Source: Elioraea thermophila (ex Habib et al. 2022)
GTDB lineage: Bacteria; Pseudomonadota; Alphaproteobacteria; Acetobacterales; Acetobacteraceae
Direction: 5' to 3'
NCBI RefSeq assembly: GCF_003336755.1
Contig: NZ_QMDI01000006.1
Span: forward strand, 603,501 to 667,500
Length of the DNA: 64,000 nt
Shown here: one piece after another, positions 53,390-64,000 of the stretch
Layout of the letters: every line of letters starts with the position of its first letter
How positions within the stretch are numbered: the first letter of the stretch is position 1
The notes under the pieces: generated by a model
What the model was told of the DNA's origin: nothing
Databases searched by the model: none
The model's input: only the letters and a program-made list of their open reading frames with translations
Position numbers and translations under genes: made by a program

Positions 53390-53482
53390 GCGTGATCGTG
53401 TGAGCAAGCGTCGGGGCGCCCTGCGCAGCGGCGACAGCGAAAGGCCGCCGACCTGAGGGAATCGGCGGCCTCGCGATCACGC
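53390..53482. terminator. nested inverted repeats between tRNA-Ala and cydX
   Basis: An inner 10-bp perfect stem, AGGCCGCCGA at 53442-53451 with TCGGCGGCCT at 53462-53471, is enclosed by an outer 9-bp pair, GCGTGATCG at 53390-53398 with CGATCACGC at 53474-53482. It lies 33 bases after the cydX stop on minus and 15 bases after tRNA-Ala on plus, so it may end both transcripts. No T-run follows. Confidence 0.6.
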
Positions 53483-53514
53483 AGGCGTCGGGGCAGGCGC
53501 ACCTCCCCGCGCGG

Positions 53515-53634
53515 TCAGCGCCGTGTGGCCGCCTCCCGCGCGCGATCATCCTCCATCATCTCGAACCACATCGCGTTCAGCACGGCGAAGGCCGCCGCCA
53601 GCGGCATGCCGAGGATCCAGGCGAAGTACCACAT
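53515..53634 (-). CDS. cydX: cytochrome bd oxidase small subunit CydX
   Basis: 39 residues, too short for most gene callers. MWYFAWILGMPLAAAFAVLN begins exactly like CydX of E. coli (MWYFAWILG), continues as one membrane helix and ends in an acidic and basic tail (MMEDDRAREAATRR). CydX stabilises the haems of the oxidase in the inner membrane. ATG 53634 lies 20 bases after the cydB stop, so it is the last gene of the cyd operon. Confidence 0.92.
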   Translation of the reverse strand: MWYFAWILGMPLAAAFAVLNAMWFEMMEDDRAREAATRR

Positions 53635-53654
53635 CGGTCGTTCTCCCCCTCCGC

Positions 53655-54809
53655 TCAGTAGTAGTGGCCCGCCTCGCGGCGAACCTCGGCTTCCGTCACC
53701 TTGCCCCACAGCACGCGGTACACCCAGGCGGTGTAGGCGAGCACAATGGGGAGGAAGATCACCGTCACCACCAGCATGATGAACAGCGTCTGGTGCGAGG
53801 ACGAGCTGTCCCACACCGTGAGGCTCGAGCGCGGGTCGATCGAGGAGGGCAGGATGAAGGGGAACATCGCGATGCCCACGCTCGAGATGACGCCGAAGAT
53901 GGAGAGCCCCGAGACGATGATCGGCAGGCCCTCGAGCCGGAGCCGCAGCGTGGCCCAGGCGAGCAGGGCGCCGATCAGCCCAGTGGCGGGCGCCACCAGG
54001 AGCCAGGGCCGGGCGGCGTAGTTGTCGAACCAAGCCCCCGCGACGACCTCGACCTCCTTCAGCAGCGGATTGGAGGGGCCGTCCGTCACCACCTCTGAGA
54101 CGATGCGGTAGCCCTCGACGAAGGCCCACAGCAGCACACCGCCCAGGGCGTAGAGCACGAAGGTGACGAGGGCGGCCTGGCCGCCAATGCGACGCCCGCG
54201 CTCCGCCACCACGCCGTCCGCCTTCAGAGCGAGCCAAGCACCGCCGTGCATGGCGAGCATGGCGACGGAGAGGAGCCCGCACATCAGCGCGAACGGGTTG
54301 AGCAGGCCGAAGAACGACCCCTCGTAGAACGAGCGCAGATCCTCATCGAGCCGGAACGGCACGCCCTGCAGCACGTTGCCGACGGCGACCCCGAAGATCA
54401 GCGCCGGGACGAAGCCGCCGATGAAGAGCGCCCAGTCCCACCGCTCGCGCCAGGCCGGCTCGTCACGCTTGCTGCGGTACTTGAACGCGACCGGGCGCAG
54501 GATGAGTGCTGCCAGCACGACGAACATCGCGAGGTAGAAGCCCGAGAAGGACACGGCGTAGAGCGGCGGCCACGCGGCGAAGATCGCGCCCCCGCCGAGG
54601 ATGAACCACACCTGGTTGCCTTCCCACACCGGGCCCACAGTGTTGATCGCGACCCGTCGCTCGACGTCCGTCCGGCCGACGAAGGGCAGCAGCATGCCCA
54701 CCCCCATGTCGAACCCGTCCGTCGCGGCGAAACCGATCAGCAGCACGCCGAGCAGCACCCACCAGATGAGGCGCAGGGTCTCGTAGTCGATCAGCGTGTA
54801 GAGCGTCAT
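53655..54809 (-). CDS. cydB: cytochrome bd ubiquinol oxidase subunit II
   Basis: 384 residues, about the length of E. coli CydB, with eight to nine membrane helices. Landmarks are [40 protein letters not shown], then [20 protein letters not shown] and [20 protein letters not shown] near the N-terminus, and the C-terminal helix pair ending in [17 protein letters not shown]. It partners CydA in the quinol-oxidising, oxygen-reducing enzyme used at low oxygen. It begins 6 bases after cydA. Confidence 0.96.
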   Translation of the reverse strand: MTLYTLIDYETLRLIWWVLLGVLLIGFAATDGFDMGVGMLLPFVGRTDVERRVAINTVGPVWEGNQVWFILGGGAIFAAWPPLYAVSFSGFYLAMFVVLAALILRPVAFKYRSKRDEPAWRERWDWALFIGGFVPALIFGVAVGNVLQGVPFRLDEDLRSFYEGSFFGLLNPFALMCGLLSVAMLAMHGGAWLALKADGVVAERGRRIGGQAALVTFVLYALGGVLLWAFVEGYRIVSEVVTDGPSNPLLKEVEVVAGAWFDNYAARPWLLVAPATGLIGALLAWATLRLRLEGLPIIVSGLSIFGVISSVGIAMFPFILPSSIDPRSSLTVWDSSSSHQTLFIMLVVTVIFLPIVLAYTAWVYRVLWGKVTEAEVRREAGHYY

Positions 54810-54815
54810 GGCACG

Positions 54816-56417
54816 TCACTCCGCTGCGACCGCGCCGCGCAGGCCCGCGGGCGCGGCGGATGGGATGGGGGCGGGGCCGACCACGTCGGCCGAGGCGGGC
54901 GGACCCTTGCGAATGGCGCGCACCATCAGCCTGACCTCGATCACCGCCAGCACGGTGTAGAAGAGGACGAAGCCGGCGAGGGTGAGCGCCACCTCCCAGA
55001 TGCCGAGGGTGGAGACGGCGACCGCCGTCGGCAGCACGCCCTCGATGATCCAGGGCTGGCGACCGACCTCGGCGACGAACCAACCGGCCTCGGCGGCGAT
55101 CCAGGGCAGCGGGATCGACCATACCGCGGCCCAGAGCAGCCAGCGATGGCGGTCGAGCCGATGCCGCGTGGAGAGCCAGAAGAAGACGGCGAACAGCAGG
55201 ATGAAGTAGAAGCCCAACCCCACCATCACGCGAAACATCCAGAACAGCCAGCCCACGGGTGGCACGAGATCCCAGGCCGCGCGCTGGATGTGCTCGGCCG
55301 TCGCCTGGCGCGGGTCGTCGACGTAGCGCTTGAGCAGGAAGGCATAGCCGAGCCAGCGCCCGTTCTCCTCGAACGCGTCGCGCACCGCTTGCGGAACGTT
55401 TTCCAGGCCCCGCGCGGCGCGGATCTGCTGCAGCGCGTCGTAGGCGACGATGCCTTGCCGGATGTGCTGCTCACCCGACTGCACGAGGTCGACGATCCCT
55501 GGGATCTCGGTGTTCAGCGAGCGGGTCGCGATCAGCCCGAGCACGGCGGGGATCTTGATCGCGTAGTGCGTCTCGCGCGCCTCCGTATCCGGGATGCCGA
55601 CCACCGTGAACGCCGCCGGCGCCGGCTCGGTCTCCCACATGCCCTCGATCGCGGCGAGCTTCATCTTCTGGTTCTCGTTGGCGAGGTAGCCGCTCTCGTC
55701 GCCCAGCACGACGACGGAGAGCGAGGAGAGGAGCCCGAACGAGGCGGCCACCGCCATCGAACGCTTGGCGAGCGCGATGTGCCGGCCCTGCAGCAGATAC
55801 CAGGCGGAGACACCAAGCACGAACACCGCCGCCGTCACGTACCCGGCCGAGGCGGTGTGCACGAATTTCGCTTGCGCCACCGGGTTGAACAGCACCTCGA
55901 AGAAGGACTCGATCTCCATCCGCATCGTCACCGGGTTGAAGACCGCGCCCACCGGGTTGTTCATCCAACCGTTGGCGATCAGGATCCACAGTGCGGAGAG
56001 ATTGGAGCCGAGTGCCACCGCGTAGGTCGTCATCAGGTGGCCGACCTTCGACATGCGGTCCCAGCCGAAGAAGAACAGGCCGACGAAGGTGGCCTCGAGG
56101 AAGAAGGCCATCAGCCCTTCGATGGCAAGCGGGGCGCCGAAGATATCGCCCACGTAATGGCTGTAGTAGCTCCAGTTCATGCCGAACTGGAACTCCATCG
56201 TGATGCCCGTCGCCACGCCGAGCACGAAGTTGATGCCGAACAGCGTGCCCCAGAACTTCGTCATCTCCTTCCAGATGGGGCGGTCCGTCATCACGTAGAC
56301 CGTCTCCATGATCGCGAGGATGATGGAGAGGCCCAGGGTGAGCGGGACAAAGAGGAAGTGATACATCGCGGTCAGCGCGAACTGCAGGCGCGACAGCGAA
56401 ACGACGTCGAGCTCCAT
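54816..56417 (-). CDS. cydA: cytochrome bd ubiquinol oxidase subunit I
   Basis: 533 residues. The haem ligand His20 is in FALTAMYHFLFVPLTLGLS, and the conserved GRQPW is in VAEVGRQPWIIEGVLPTAV. The quinol-binding Q-loop (AGIP-like VGIPDTEARETHYAIKIPAV to DLVPPVGWLFWMFRVMVGLG) is of the long, E. coli type. It should be a proton-motive, cyanide-resistant oxidase with high oxygen affinity. It follows cydC by 77 bases that contain short hairpins; no FNR-type site (TTGAT-N4-ATCAA) was found there. The last 20 residues are Ala/Pro-rich. Confidence 0.97.
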   Translation of the reverse strand: MELDVVSLSRLQFALTAMYHFLFVPLTLGLSIILAIMETVYVMTDRPIWKEMTKFWGTLFGINFVLGVATGITMEFQFGMNWSYYSHYVGDIFGAPLAIEGLMAFFLEATFVGLFFFGWDRMSKVGHLMTTYAVALGSNLSALWILIANGWMNNPVGAVFNPVTMRMEIESFFEVLFNPVAQAKFVHTASAGYVTAAVFVLGVSAWYLLQGRHIALAKRSMAVAASFGLLSSLSVVVLGDESGYLANENQKMKLAAIEGMWETEPAPAAFTVVGIPDTEARETHYAIKIPAVLGLIATRSLNTEIPGIVDLVQSGEQHIRQGIVAYDALQQIRAARGLENVPQAVRDAFEENGRWLGYAFLLKRYVDDPRQATAEHIQRAAWDLVPPVGWLFWMFRVMVGLGFYFILLFAVFFWLSTRHRLDRHRWLLWAAVWSIPLPWIAAEAGWFVAEVGRQPWIIEGVLPTAVAVSTLGIWEVALTLAGFVLFYTVLAVIEVRLMVRAIRKGPPASADVVGPAPIPSAAPAGLRGAVAAE

Positions 56418-56494
56418 GCCAGCAACCGGCGAAACCGGCTCCCCCGAAGCGAAGTTCGCGCGTCGCGGGATAGCGGCGTGCGGCGCGATCCGGC

Positions 56495-58180
56495 TCAGCC
56501 AGGGCGCAGCGTCGCCAGCATTTCGGCGAAGCCCCGTTGGCCTCGCCGCACATCGGCGACGATCCGCCCGGCCTCGAGGCGGATCAGCCGATCGGCCAGC
56601 TCCGCCTCCCGCCTTAGATGCGCATTTGCGAAGATAGTGCGGTCTTGCCCGAGTGTTTTGATCTGCCGCAGGACGAGGGTTGCAGTCTCTGCATCCAAGG
56701 CTTCCGTCGGTTCATCGAGCAGCCAGAGCGGGCTCGCGCGCACGAGCAGCCGAGCGAGGGCGAGGCGGCGCTTCTGGCCCTCGGACAGGCCCTCGCCGCC
56801 TTCGCCGAGCGAGGCATCGAGGCCGCCGGGCAGGGCGCGCACGACGTCCTCGAGCCCGGCTGCGGCCAGCGCCTGCCACAGCGCCGCGTCGTCGACGTCC
56901 GCCCGCCCGAGCGTGAGGTTGCCGCGGATGGTGTCGCGAAAGAGTTCAACGCGCTGGCCGAGCACGGCCGTCGGCAGCGCGGCGATCGTGCCCGCATCGG
57001 GAACGCGCTCCCCGAGGATGAGCGCGAAGAGTGTGGATTTGCCCGCCCCCGACGGGCCGATCAGCGCGACGTGCTCGCCGTCGGCGATCGCGAGATCGAG
57101 CTCGTCGAACAGGGGGGCATCGGCGCCGGGCGGGGTGTAGCGGAGGCCCGCAATGCGCAGCGCTAGGCCGGGCGGCGGGGCCGGGCGCGCGGGCAGCGGT
57201 GGCGGGTCAAGGGCAGGTGAAAGCCGGGCGGCAGCGCGCGCGCTGCGACCGAACTCCACCGCGCCGCGTCGGAGCGCGGCGAAGGGCTCGAGCGCGGCGA
57301 GAGCGAGCAGCAGGATCAACGCAGCCTGCGGGGCGGAGATGTCTCCCGCTGCGGCGAGCTGGGCGGCAGCCCAGGCGGCTGCGGCGAGCAGCACCGCGGC
57401 TGCCGCGCCGAACCCCGCCGCGGCGAGCGTCTCCAGCCGGTTCAGCGCGATGTCGGAGGCGGTGAGCCGAGCCTCCGCCGCATGCGCGGCGTCCACCTGC
57501 GCCGCCAGCCGCCCCGCCATGGCGAAGGCGACCTGACCTGCCGTGAGTTCGGCGACGCGCACGCGCAAGGCCTCGAGCGCGGCAGCGCGGCGGCGGGCCT
57601 CGCGTTCGGCCGCGCGCGCCAGCCACAGCGGCAGGCCAAGGCCCGAGACGAGCAGCAAGCCCGCGGCGGCCAAGCCGAGGGCGGGCGAGAGGAAGGCGAG
57701 GCCGACCCCGAGGCCGAGCGCGGTCGCCACAGCCGCCCCCGCCGGCACCAGGAGACGGAGATAGACCGTGTCCAGCGCATCGACATCGGCGGTGAGCCGG
57801 AACAGCAGGCGGGCAGGGCGCGAGGCGAGGGCCCGCGCAAGGTCGGGGCGGGCAAAGCCGCGAAAGAGGCGCGCGCGCAAGGCGGCGAGCAGGCCCAAGG
57901 TGGCGTCGTGCGTGACCACACGCTCGCCATAGCGGGCGAAGGTGCGGGCGATGGCGAGGAACCGAATCCCCGCCCCCGGCATGAACACGTCGAACATCAG
58001 CGCGGTCGCCGGAACGAGCCCGGCCAGCGCGGTGGCGGTGATGAACCAGCCGGACAGCCCCAGGAGAGCAAGGCCGGCAGCGGCAGAAACCGCAGCGAGC
58101 GCCACGCCGGCGGCCATCGCCGCCCGCCTTTCAGCGAGGAACAGGCGCAAGACGCGCACGAGGGGGGCGAACCGGCTCAT
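56495..58180 (-). CDS. cydC: thiol-exporting ABC transporter CydC
   Basis: 561 residues: an N-terminal six-helix membrane domain (ALAAVSAAAGLALLGLSGWF first helix region) and a C-terminal ATPase domain. Walker A is LIGPSGAGKSTLFAL, the ABC signature LSEGQKRRLALARLL and Walker B LWLLDEPTEALDAET. CydDC exports glutathione and cysteine to the periplasm and is required to assemble cytochrome bd. Its start overlaps the end of cydD by 4 bases. The ordering cydD-cydC-cydA-cydB-cydX is complete here. Confidence 0.92.
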   Translation of the reverse strand: MSRFAPLVRVLRLFLAERRAAMAAGVALAAVSAAAGLALLGLSGWFITATALAGLVPATALMFDVFMPGAGIRFLAIARTFARYGERVVTHDATLGLLAALRARLFRGFARPDLARALASRPARLLFRLTADVDALDTVYLRLLVPAGAAVATALGLGVGLAFLSPALGLAAAGLLLVSGLGLPLWLARAAEREARRRAAALEALRVRVAELTAGQVAFAMAGRLAAQVDAAHAAEARLTASDIALNRLETLAAAGFGAAAAVLLAAAAWAAAQLAAAGDISAPQAALILLLALAALEPFAALRRGAVEFGRSARAAARLSPALDPPPLPARPAPPPGLALRIAGLRYTPPGADAPLFDELDLAIADGEHVALIGPSGAGKSTLFALILGERVPDAGTIAALPTAVLGQRVELFRDTIRGNLTLGRADVDDAALWQALAAAGLEDVVRALPGGLDASLGEGGEGLSEGQKRRLALARLLVRASPLWLLDEPTEALDAETATLVLRQIKTLGQDRTIFANAHLRREAELADRLIRLEAGRIVADVRRGQRGFAEMLATLRPG

Positions 58181-59823
58181 GCGAGGCGCACCACCCGGTC
58201 CATGCGCGCGGCGAGCTCAGGGTCGTGGGTGGCGAGAATCAGCGTGCGGCCTTCCGCGGCCGCGAGCAGCGCCTCGGTCGCCGCAGCAGCGGTGTCGCGA
58301 TCGAGATGGGCGGTGGGTTCGTCGGCCAAAAGCAAGCCCACGCTGGGCGAGACGAGGGCGCGGGCAAGCCCGACCCGCAGCGCCTCGCCACCCGAGAGCC
58401 CCGCCCCGTCCTCGCCGATCGGGCGCGACGGCGGCAGAGCCGGCAGCAGGCGCCGTCGGCAGAGCTCGGCTTCGTGCGCGAGGTCGCGTCGGCCGAGCAG
58501 GATGTTGGCCTGCAGGCTGGCGGCGAACAGGGCGGGGCGTTGGCCGAGCCAGGCGATGCGGGCGCGAATGTCGGCGGCGGTCGCGTCCTCGAGAGGCACG
58601 TCGCCGATGCGGATCTCGCCCGCCCCGGGCAAGGCAAGCCCGGCGAGCAGGGCGAGCAGGGTGGACTTTCCCCCGCCCGAGGGGGCGAGGAGGGCAACGC
58701 GCTCACCGGCCGCGACCGCGAGGTCCAAGCCGTCGAACACGGGGCGAGGGGCTCCCGGGTAGCGGAAGACGAGGCCGCGGACCGAGACGGCAAGCGCTGC
58801 CGGCGCGGTACGCAGGGTGGGCGAAGCGAGGGCAGCGGGCAGCGCGAACGCCGGCGGTGCGGCGAGGTCGCGGAGCGCGGCGAGGGCGGCTTCGCCGGCC
58901 GCCTTGTCATGCCAAGCGGCGGCCAAGTCCCGCAGCGGCTCGAAGAAGGCGGGCGCGAGCAGGAGCACGAACAGGGCGGGGCCGAGACCCATCCGCTCCT
59001 CCCAGGCGCCGAACTCGAGCGTGCCGAGCAGGTGAAAGCCGACATAGACCGCTACCATGGCGACGCCGAGGGAAGCGAACAGCTCGAGCACGGCGGAGGA
59101 CAGGAAGGCGATGCGCAGCACGGCCATGCTGCGCCGGCGCAACGAGTCGGCCGCGGCGTGCAGGCGAACGGCAGTTGCCGCCACGGCATCGAAGGCGCGG
59201 ATGGTGGCAAGCCCGCGCAGCCGGTCGAGCAGCAGCGCATTCATCCCCCCGATCTCCAGCATCTGCGCCTCCGAGGCTTCCTTCGCGCGCAGCCCGATCA
59301 GCGCCATGAAGAGCGGAATGAGGGGCGCGGCGATCAGCAGGATGAGCGCCGCCAGCCAGGACTGGGTCAGCACCGCGACCAGGATGACGGGCGGAACGAC
59401 GGCGGCGCGCAGCCGCACGGGGCGGAAGCGGGCGAGGTAGGGCAGCACCGCTTCCGCCTGTTCCGTCACCGCCGCGGCGGCGGCCCCCGAGGCCGGCCGG
59501 CCAGGGTCGAGGGGCGAGCGGCAGGCGAGCGCGGCGACGGCCTCGCGGCGGAGGCGGCTGGTTTCGGCCCGCGCGGCGGCGAAAACGAAGCGGGCCGCCG
59601 CGGCGTCGAGCCCGGCGCGAAGAAGACCCAAAGAGAGAGCGCCGAGCGCGGGCGGCAGGGCGGCCGCGGCCGTCGCACCGTCGGCGATGTCGGCGACCAG
59701 GGCGGCGAGCAGGGCGGCCTGCGGGATCCAGAGCAGGGCGGCGAGCACCGCAAGCCACGCGCCCAGGCGGGATGCGGCGGGCGGCGGCAGGGCAGGGGCG
59801 GCGGGGATCGCGCGCACGTTCAT
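58177..59823 (-). CDS. cydD: thiol-exporting ABC transporter CydD
   Basis: 548 residues from ATG 59823 (MNVRAIPAAP); a longer frame uses TTG 59859 and has no support. The membrane domain starts with LGAWLAVLAALLWIPQAALL and includes PLIPLFMALIGLRAKEASEA; the ATPase domain has Walker A LLAPSGGGKSTLLAL, signature LSGGEALRVGLARAL and Walker B LLLADEPTAHLDRDT. It forms a heterodimer with CydC. First gene of the cyd operon, divergent from the MpaB-like gene across about 106 bases. Confidence 0.92.
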   Translation of the reverse strand: MNVRAIPAAPALPPPAASRLGAWLAVLAALLWIPQAALLAALVADIADGATAAAALPPALGALSLGLLRAGLDAAAARFVFAAARAETSRLRREAVAALACRSPLDPGRPASGAAAAAVTEQAEAVLPYLARFRPVRLRAAVVPPVILVAVLTQSWLAALILLIAAPLIPLFMALIGLRAKEASEAQMLEIGGMNALLLDRLRGLATIRAFDAVAATAVRLHAAADSLRRRSMAVLRIAFLSSAVLELFASLGVAMVAVYVGFHLLGTLEFGAWEERMGLGPALFVLLLAPAFFEPLRDLAAAWHDKAAGEAALAALRDLAAPPAFALPAALASPTLRTAPAALAVSVRGLVFRYPGAPRPVFDGLDLAVAAGERVALLAPSGGGKSTLLALLAGLALPGAGEIRIGDVPLEDATAADIRARIAWLGQRPALFAASLQANILLGRRDLAHEAELCRRRLLPALPPSRPIGEDGAGLSGGEALRVGLARALVSPSVGLLLADEPTAHLDRDTAAAATEALLAAAEGRTLILATHDPELAARMDRVVRLA

Positions 59824-59929
59824 GCCGACGGGGCTAGGTCGCTCGCGCGGCCCCGGCAAGGGGAGGCGGCGGCACGGGCGTGTAGCGGCGGGATCTCGCA
59901 GCCGCGCACGCCGCCCCTATCTGCGAGGC

Positions 59930-60826
59930 ATGGCGTCGAGTTTTCCGCTCCCCCTGCCGTTCGATCCGGCACGCCCGCTGAAGGACGCGATCGCCGCCCG
60001 CGTGGTGTCGTTCTTCAACGACCCGAGCCGCGGCGAGCGGCCGGTGACGCCGCGTCCGGACGGGCTGTTCGGGCCGAATTCCGTCACGTGGCGGGTGCAT
60101 GCCGACGTGACGGGGATGATGGTGGGCGGCATCGCCTCGCTGTTCCTGCAGATGCTGCATCCGCGGGTGCTGGCCGGGGTGTGGGACCACTCGAATTTCC
60201 GCGCCGACATGCACGGGCGGCTTCGTCGCACGGCGCGCTTCATCGCGGTGACGACGTATGGCGGACGGGAGGAGGCGGAAGCGGCGATCGCGCGCGTGCG
60301 TCGGATCCACGACCAGGTGCGGGGCGTGCTGCCTGATGGCACGCCCTATGCGGCGAGCGAGCCGTGGCTGCTCGCCTGGGTCCACGTGACCGAGACCTGG
60401 TGCTTCCTCGAGGGCTGGCGTGTGTACGGCGAACCGCGCATGTCGCGCGCCGATCAGGACCGGTATTTCGCCGAGATGGCGCGGATCGGGGCGGCACTCG
60501 GGGCCGACCCGGTGCCGCGGTCACGCCGCGAGGCGGAACTGTTGATGGCGCGGTTCCGCCCCGAGCTCAGGGTCGATGGGCGGACGCGGTCGGTGCGCGA
60601 TCTCCTTCTCCGCACGGCGAGCGACGACCCGCTGACCGCGGCGGTGCAGGCGATGGGCAACCGGGCGGCGATCGCGCTGTTGCCCGCCTGGGCGCGGCGG
60701 CTGCATGGGCTCGCGAGCCCGCTGCTAGCCCGTCCCCTGGTGCAGGGGGCGACCTACGCGGTGGCGGAGGCGATCCGCTGGGCCTTCGCCGGCCGGGAGC
60801 GCGGGGCTGCCGCGGCGCGCAGCTAG
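59930..60826 (+). CDS. MpaB/DUF2236 (oxygenase-like) family protein
   Basis: 298 residues. WRVHADVTGMMVGGIASLFL, then QMLHPRVLAGVWDHSNFRAD and TARFIAVTTYGGREEAEAAI, is the start of a DUF2236 domain, with conserved His-Asp pairs, and VRGVLPDGTPYAASEPWLLA followed by WVHVTETWCFLEGWRVYG is the second half. Members include latex-cleaving oxygenase Lcp and fungal MpaB, but most bacterial ones have no known substrate. No signal peptide is obvious. ATG 59930 has CGAGG immediately before. It is followed by 127 bases before tRNA-fMet. Confidence 0.88.
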   Translation: MASSFPLPLPFDPARPLKDAIAARVVSFFNDPSRGERPVTPRPDGLFGPNSVTWRVHADVTGMMVGGIASLFLQMLHPRVLAGVWDHSNFRADMHGRLRRTARFIAVTTYGGREEAEAAIARVRRIHDQVRGVLPDGTPYAASEPWLLAWVHVTETWCFLEGWRVYGEPRMSRADQDRYFAEMARIGAALGADPVPRSRREAELLMARFRPELRVDGRTRSVRDLLLRTASDDPLTAAVQAMGNRAAIALLPAWARRLHGLASPLLARPLVQGATYAVAEAIRWAFAGRERGAAAARS

Positions 60827-60953
60827 GGTCCGGCCACGCGGCACCCCTGATCGCGCCTCTCCGCCGGCCCGCGAAGCATGGACCGCGAACACAACCTTGA
60901 GCGTTTGCTCGTTGCCGTTGGCGCGCTGGCTGTGCTGAGCGGGAGCGACAGGC

Positions 60954-61030
<77 letters not shown>

Positions 61031-61080
61031 ACGAGTGGGGAGGCTTGGTGCGATGGTGTGGGCAAAGCCCGGATCGGAAG

Positions 61081-61195
61081 ACCCGGCAGCGACCGACTCT
61101 CCCGCGTCTTCAGACGCAGTACCATTGGCGCTGAGGGTTTTCACGGCCGAGTTCGGGATGGGATCGGGTGTTGGCCCCTCGCCAAAGCCACCGGG
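61081..61195 (-). rRNA. rrf: 5S ribosomal RNA
   Basis: About 115 bases. The terminal helix pairs ACCCGGTGGC at the 5' end (61195-61186) with GCTGCCGGGT at the 3' end (61090-61081). Inner landmarks CCCGATCCCATCCCGAACTC and CCAATGGTACTGCGTC match 5S rRNA. Ends are placed from the helix and may be off by a few bases. Confidence 0.93.
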
Positions 61196-61265
61196 TCGTC
61201 CGATCCGGGCGTGGTGCGATGCTGGAACGCGTGCGGCGACGTGCGCGCGTTTCGTGCTGCGCATG

Positions 61266-61286
61266 ATGACGGGAGAGCCCCGTCAT
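61266..61286. other. stem-loop in the 23S-5S spacer
   Basis: ATGACGGG and CCCGTCAT form an 8-bp stem around a 5-base loop in the roughly 97-base gap between 23S and 5S. It probably helps RNA processing; that is inference. Confidence 0.5.
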
Positions 61287-61293
61287 GACGTCG

Positions 61294-64000
<2,707 letters not shown>

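Noticed and set aside
54246..57140. 964-codon plus-strand frame opposite cydB, cydA and cydC
   Set aside because: The opposite strand codes for three unmistakable cytochrome bd genes; the frame has no domain.
54810..59930. FNR-type site controlling the cyd operon
   Set aside because: The gaps before cydA and cydD were read for TTGAT-N4-ATCAA and similar sites; none was found.

Overview
High-GC (roughly 70 %) chromosomal DNA from an alphaproteobacterium, most likely Rhodospirillales/Acetobacteraceae. This is inferred from GC content, the divergent ubiG and lysC pair, the lysC-ptsP linkage, a CpaA-F type Tad locus, the cydDCABX order and an rRNA operon that ends 23S-5S-tRNA-fMet. No database search was possible; product names come from motifs read in the translations.

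Layout. 1-5178: a TRAP-transporter, split-transketolase and SDR catabolic operon (minus) facing a LysR regulator (plus), with a perfect inverted repeat just in front of the regulator. 5523-6772: tRNA-Arg(CCT), an MBL hydrolase and a small membrane protein. 6924-10788: four consecutive broken genes on the plus strand (DUF3141 hydrolase, HD-domain protein, class III cyclase, patatin). 10821-22154: a complete-looking Tad/Flp pilus locus, with flp and nine assembly genes on minus and three TadE/TadG-like genes on plus, separated by a 320-bp region that holds a CtrA-like site. 22218-26786: housekeeping genes (ruvX, map, an NDUFAF5-like methyltransferase, a cupin, comF, grxC, DUF1178). 26880-29102: a hybrid sensor kinase. 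29274-37021: ubiG facing lysC, a nitronate-monooxygenase-like gene, ptsP, a RodZ-like gene and ispG. 37031-39652: a lytic-transglycosylase-like protein and a PEP-CTERM protein.

39814-43760 is the most unusual segment: a tightly overlapping four-gene minus-strand operon coding for a subtilisin-like protease without signal peptide, a radical SAM/SPASM enzyme, a PqqD-like (RRE) protein and an unrecognised 191-residue protein. It faces a 1023-residue cyclase-ATPase-TPR protein across about 110 bp. The gene set resembles peptide- or protein-maturation systems, but no pqq genes, quinohemoprotein amine dehydrogenase genes or obvious precursor are nearby.

46949-51112: uppP, a histidine phosphatase, and a second TRAP transporter (Q and M subunits only) followed by an RraA-family protein. 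51123-51192: two copies of one perfect palindrome that differ by a paired change. 51234-60826: acetoacetyl-CoA synthetase, tRNA-Ala(GGC), the cydDCABX cytochrome bd operon including the 39-codon cydX, and an MpaB/DUF2236 protein. 60954-64000: tRNA-fMet, 5S rRNA and a 23S rRNA that runs off the right edge, all on minus. No CRISPR array, prophage or intact insertion sequence was seen.
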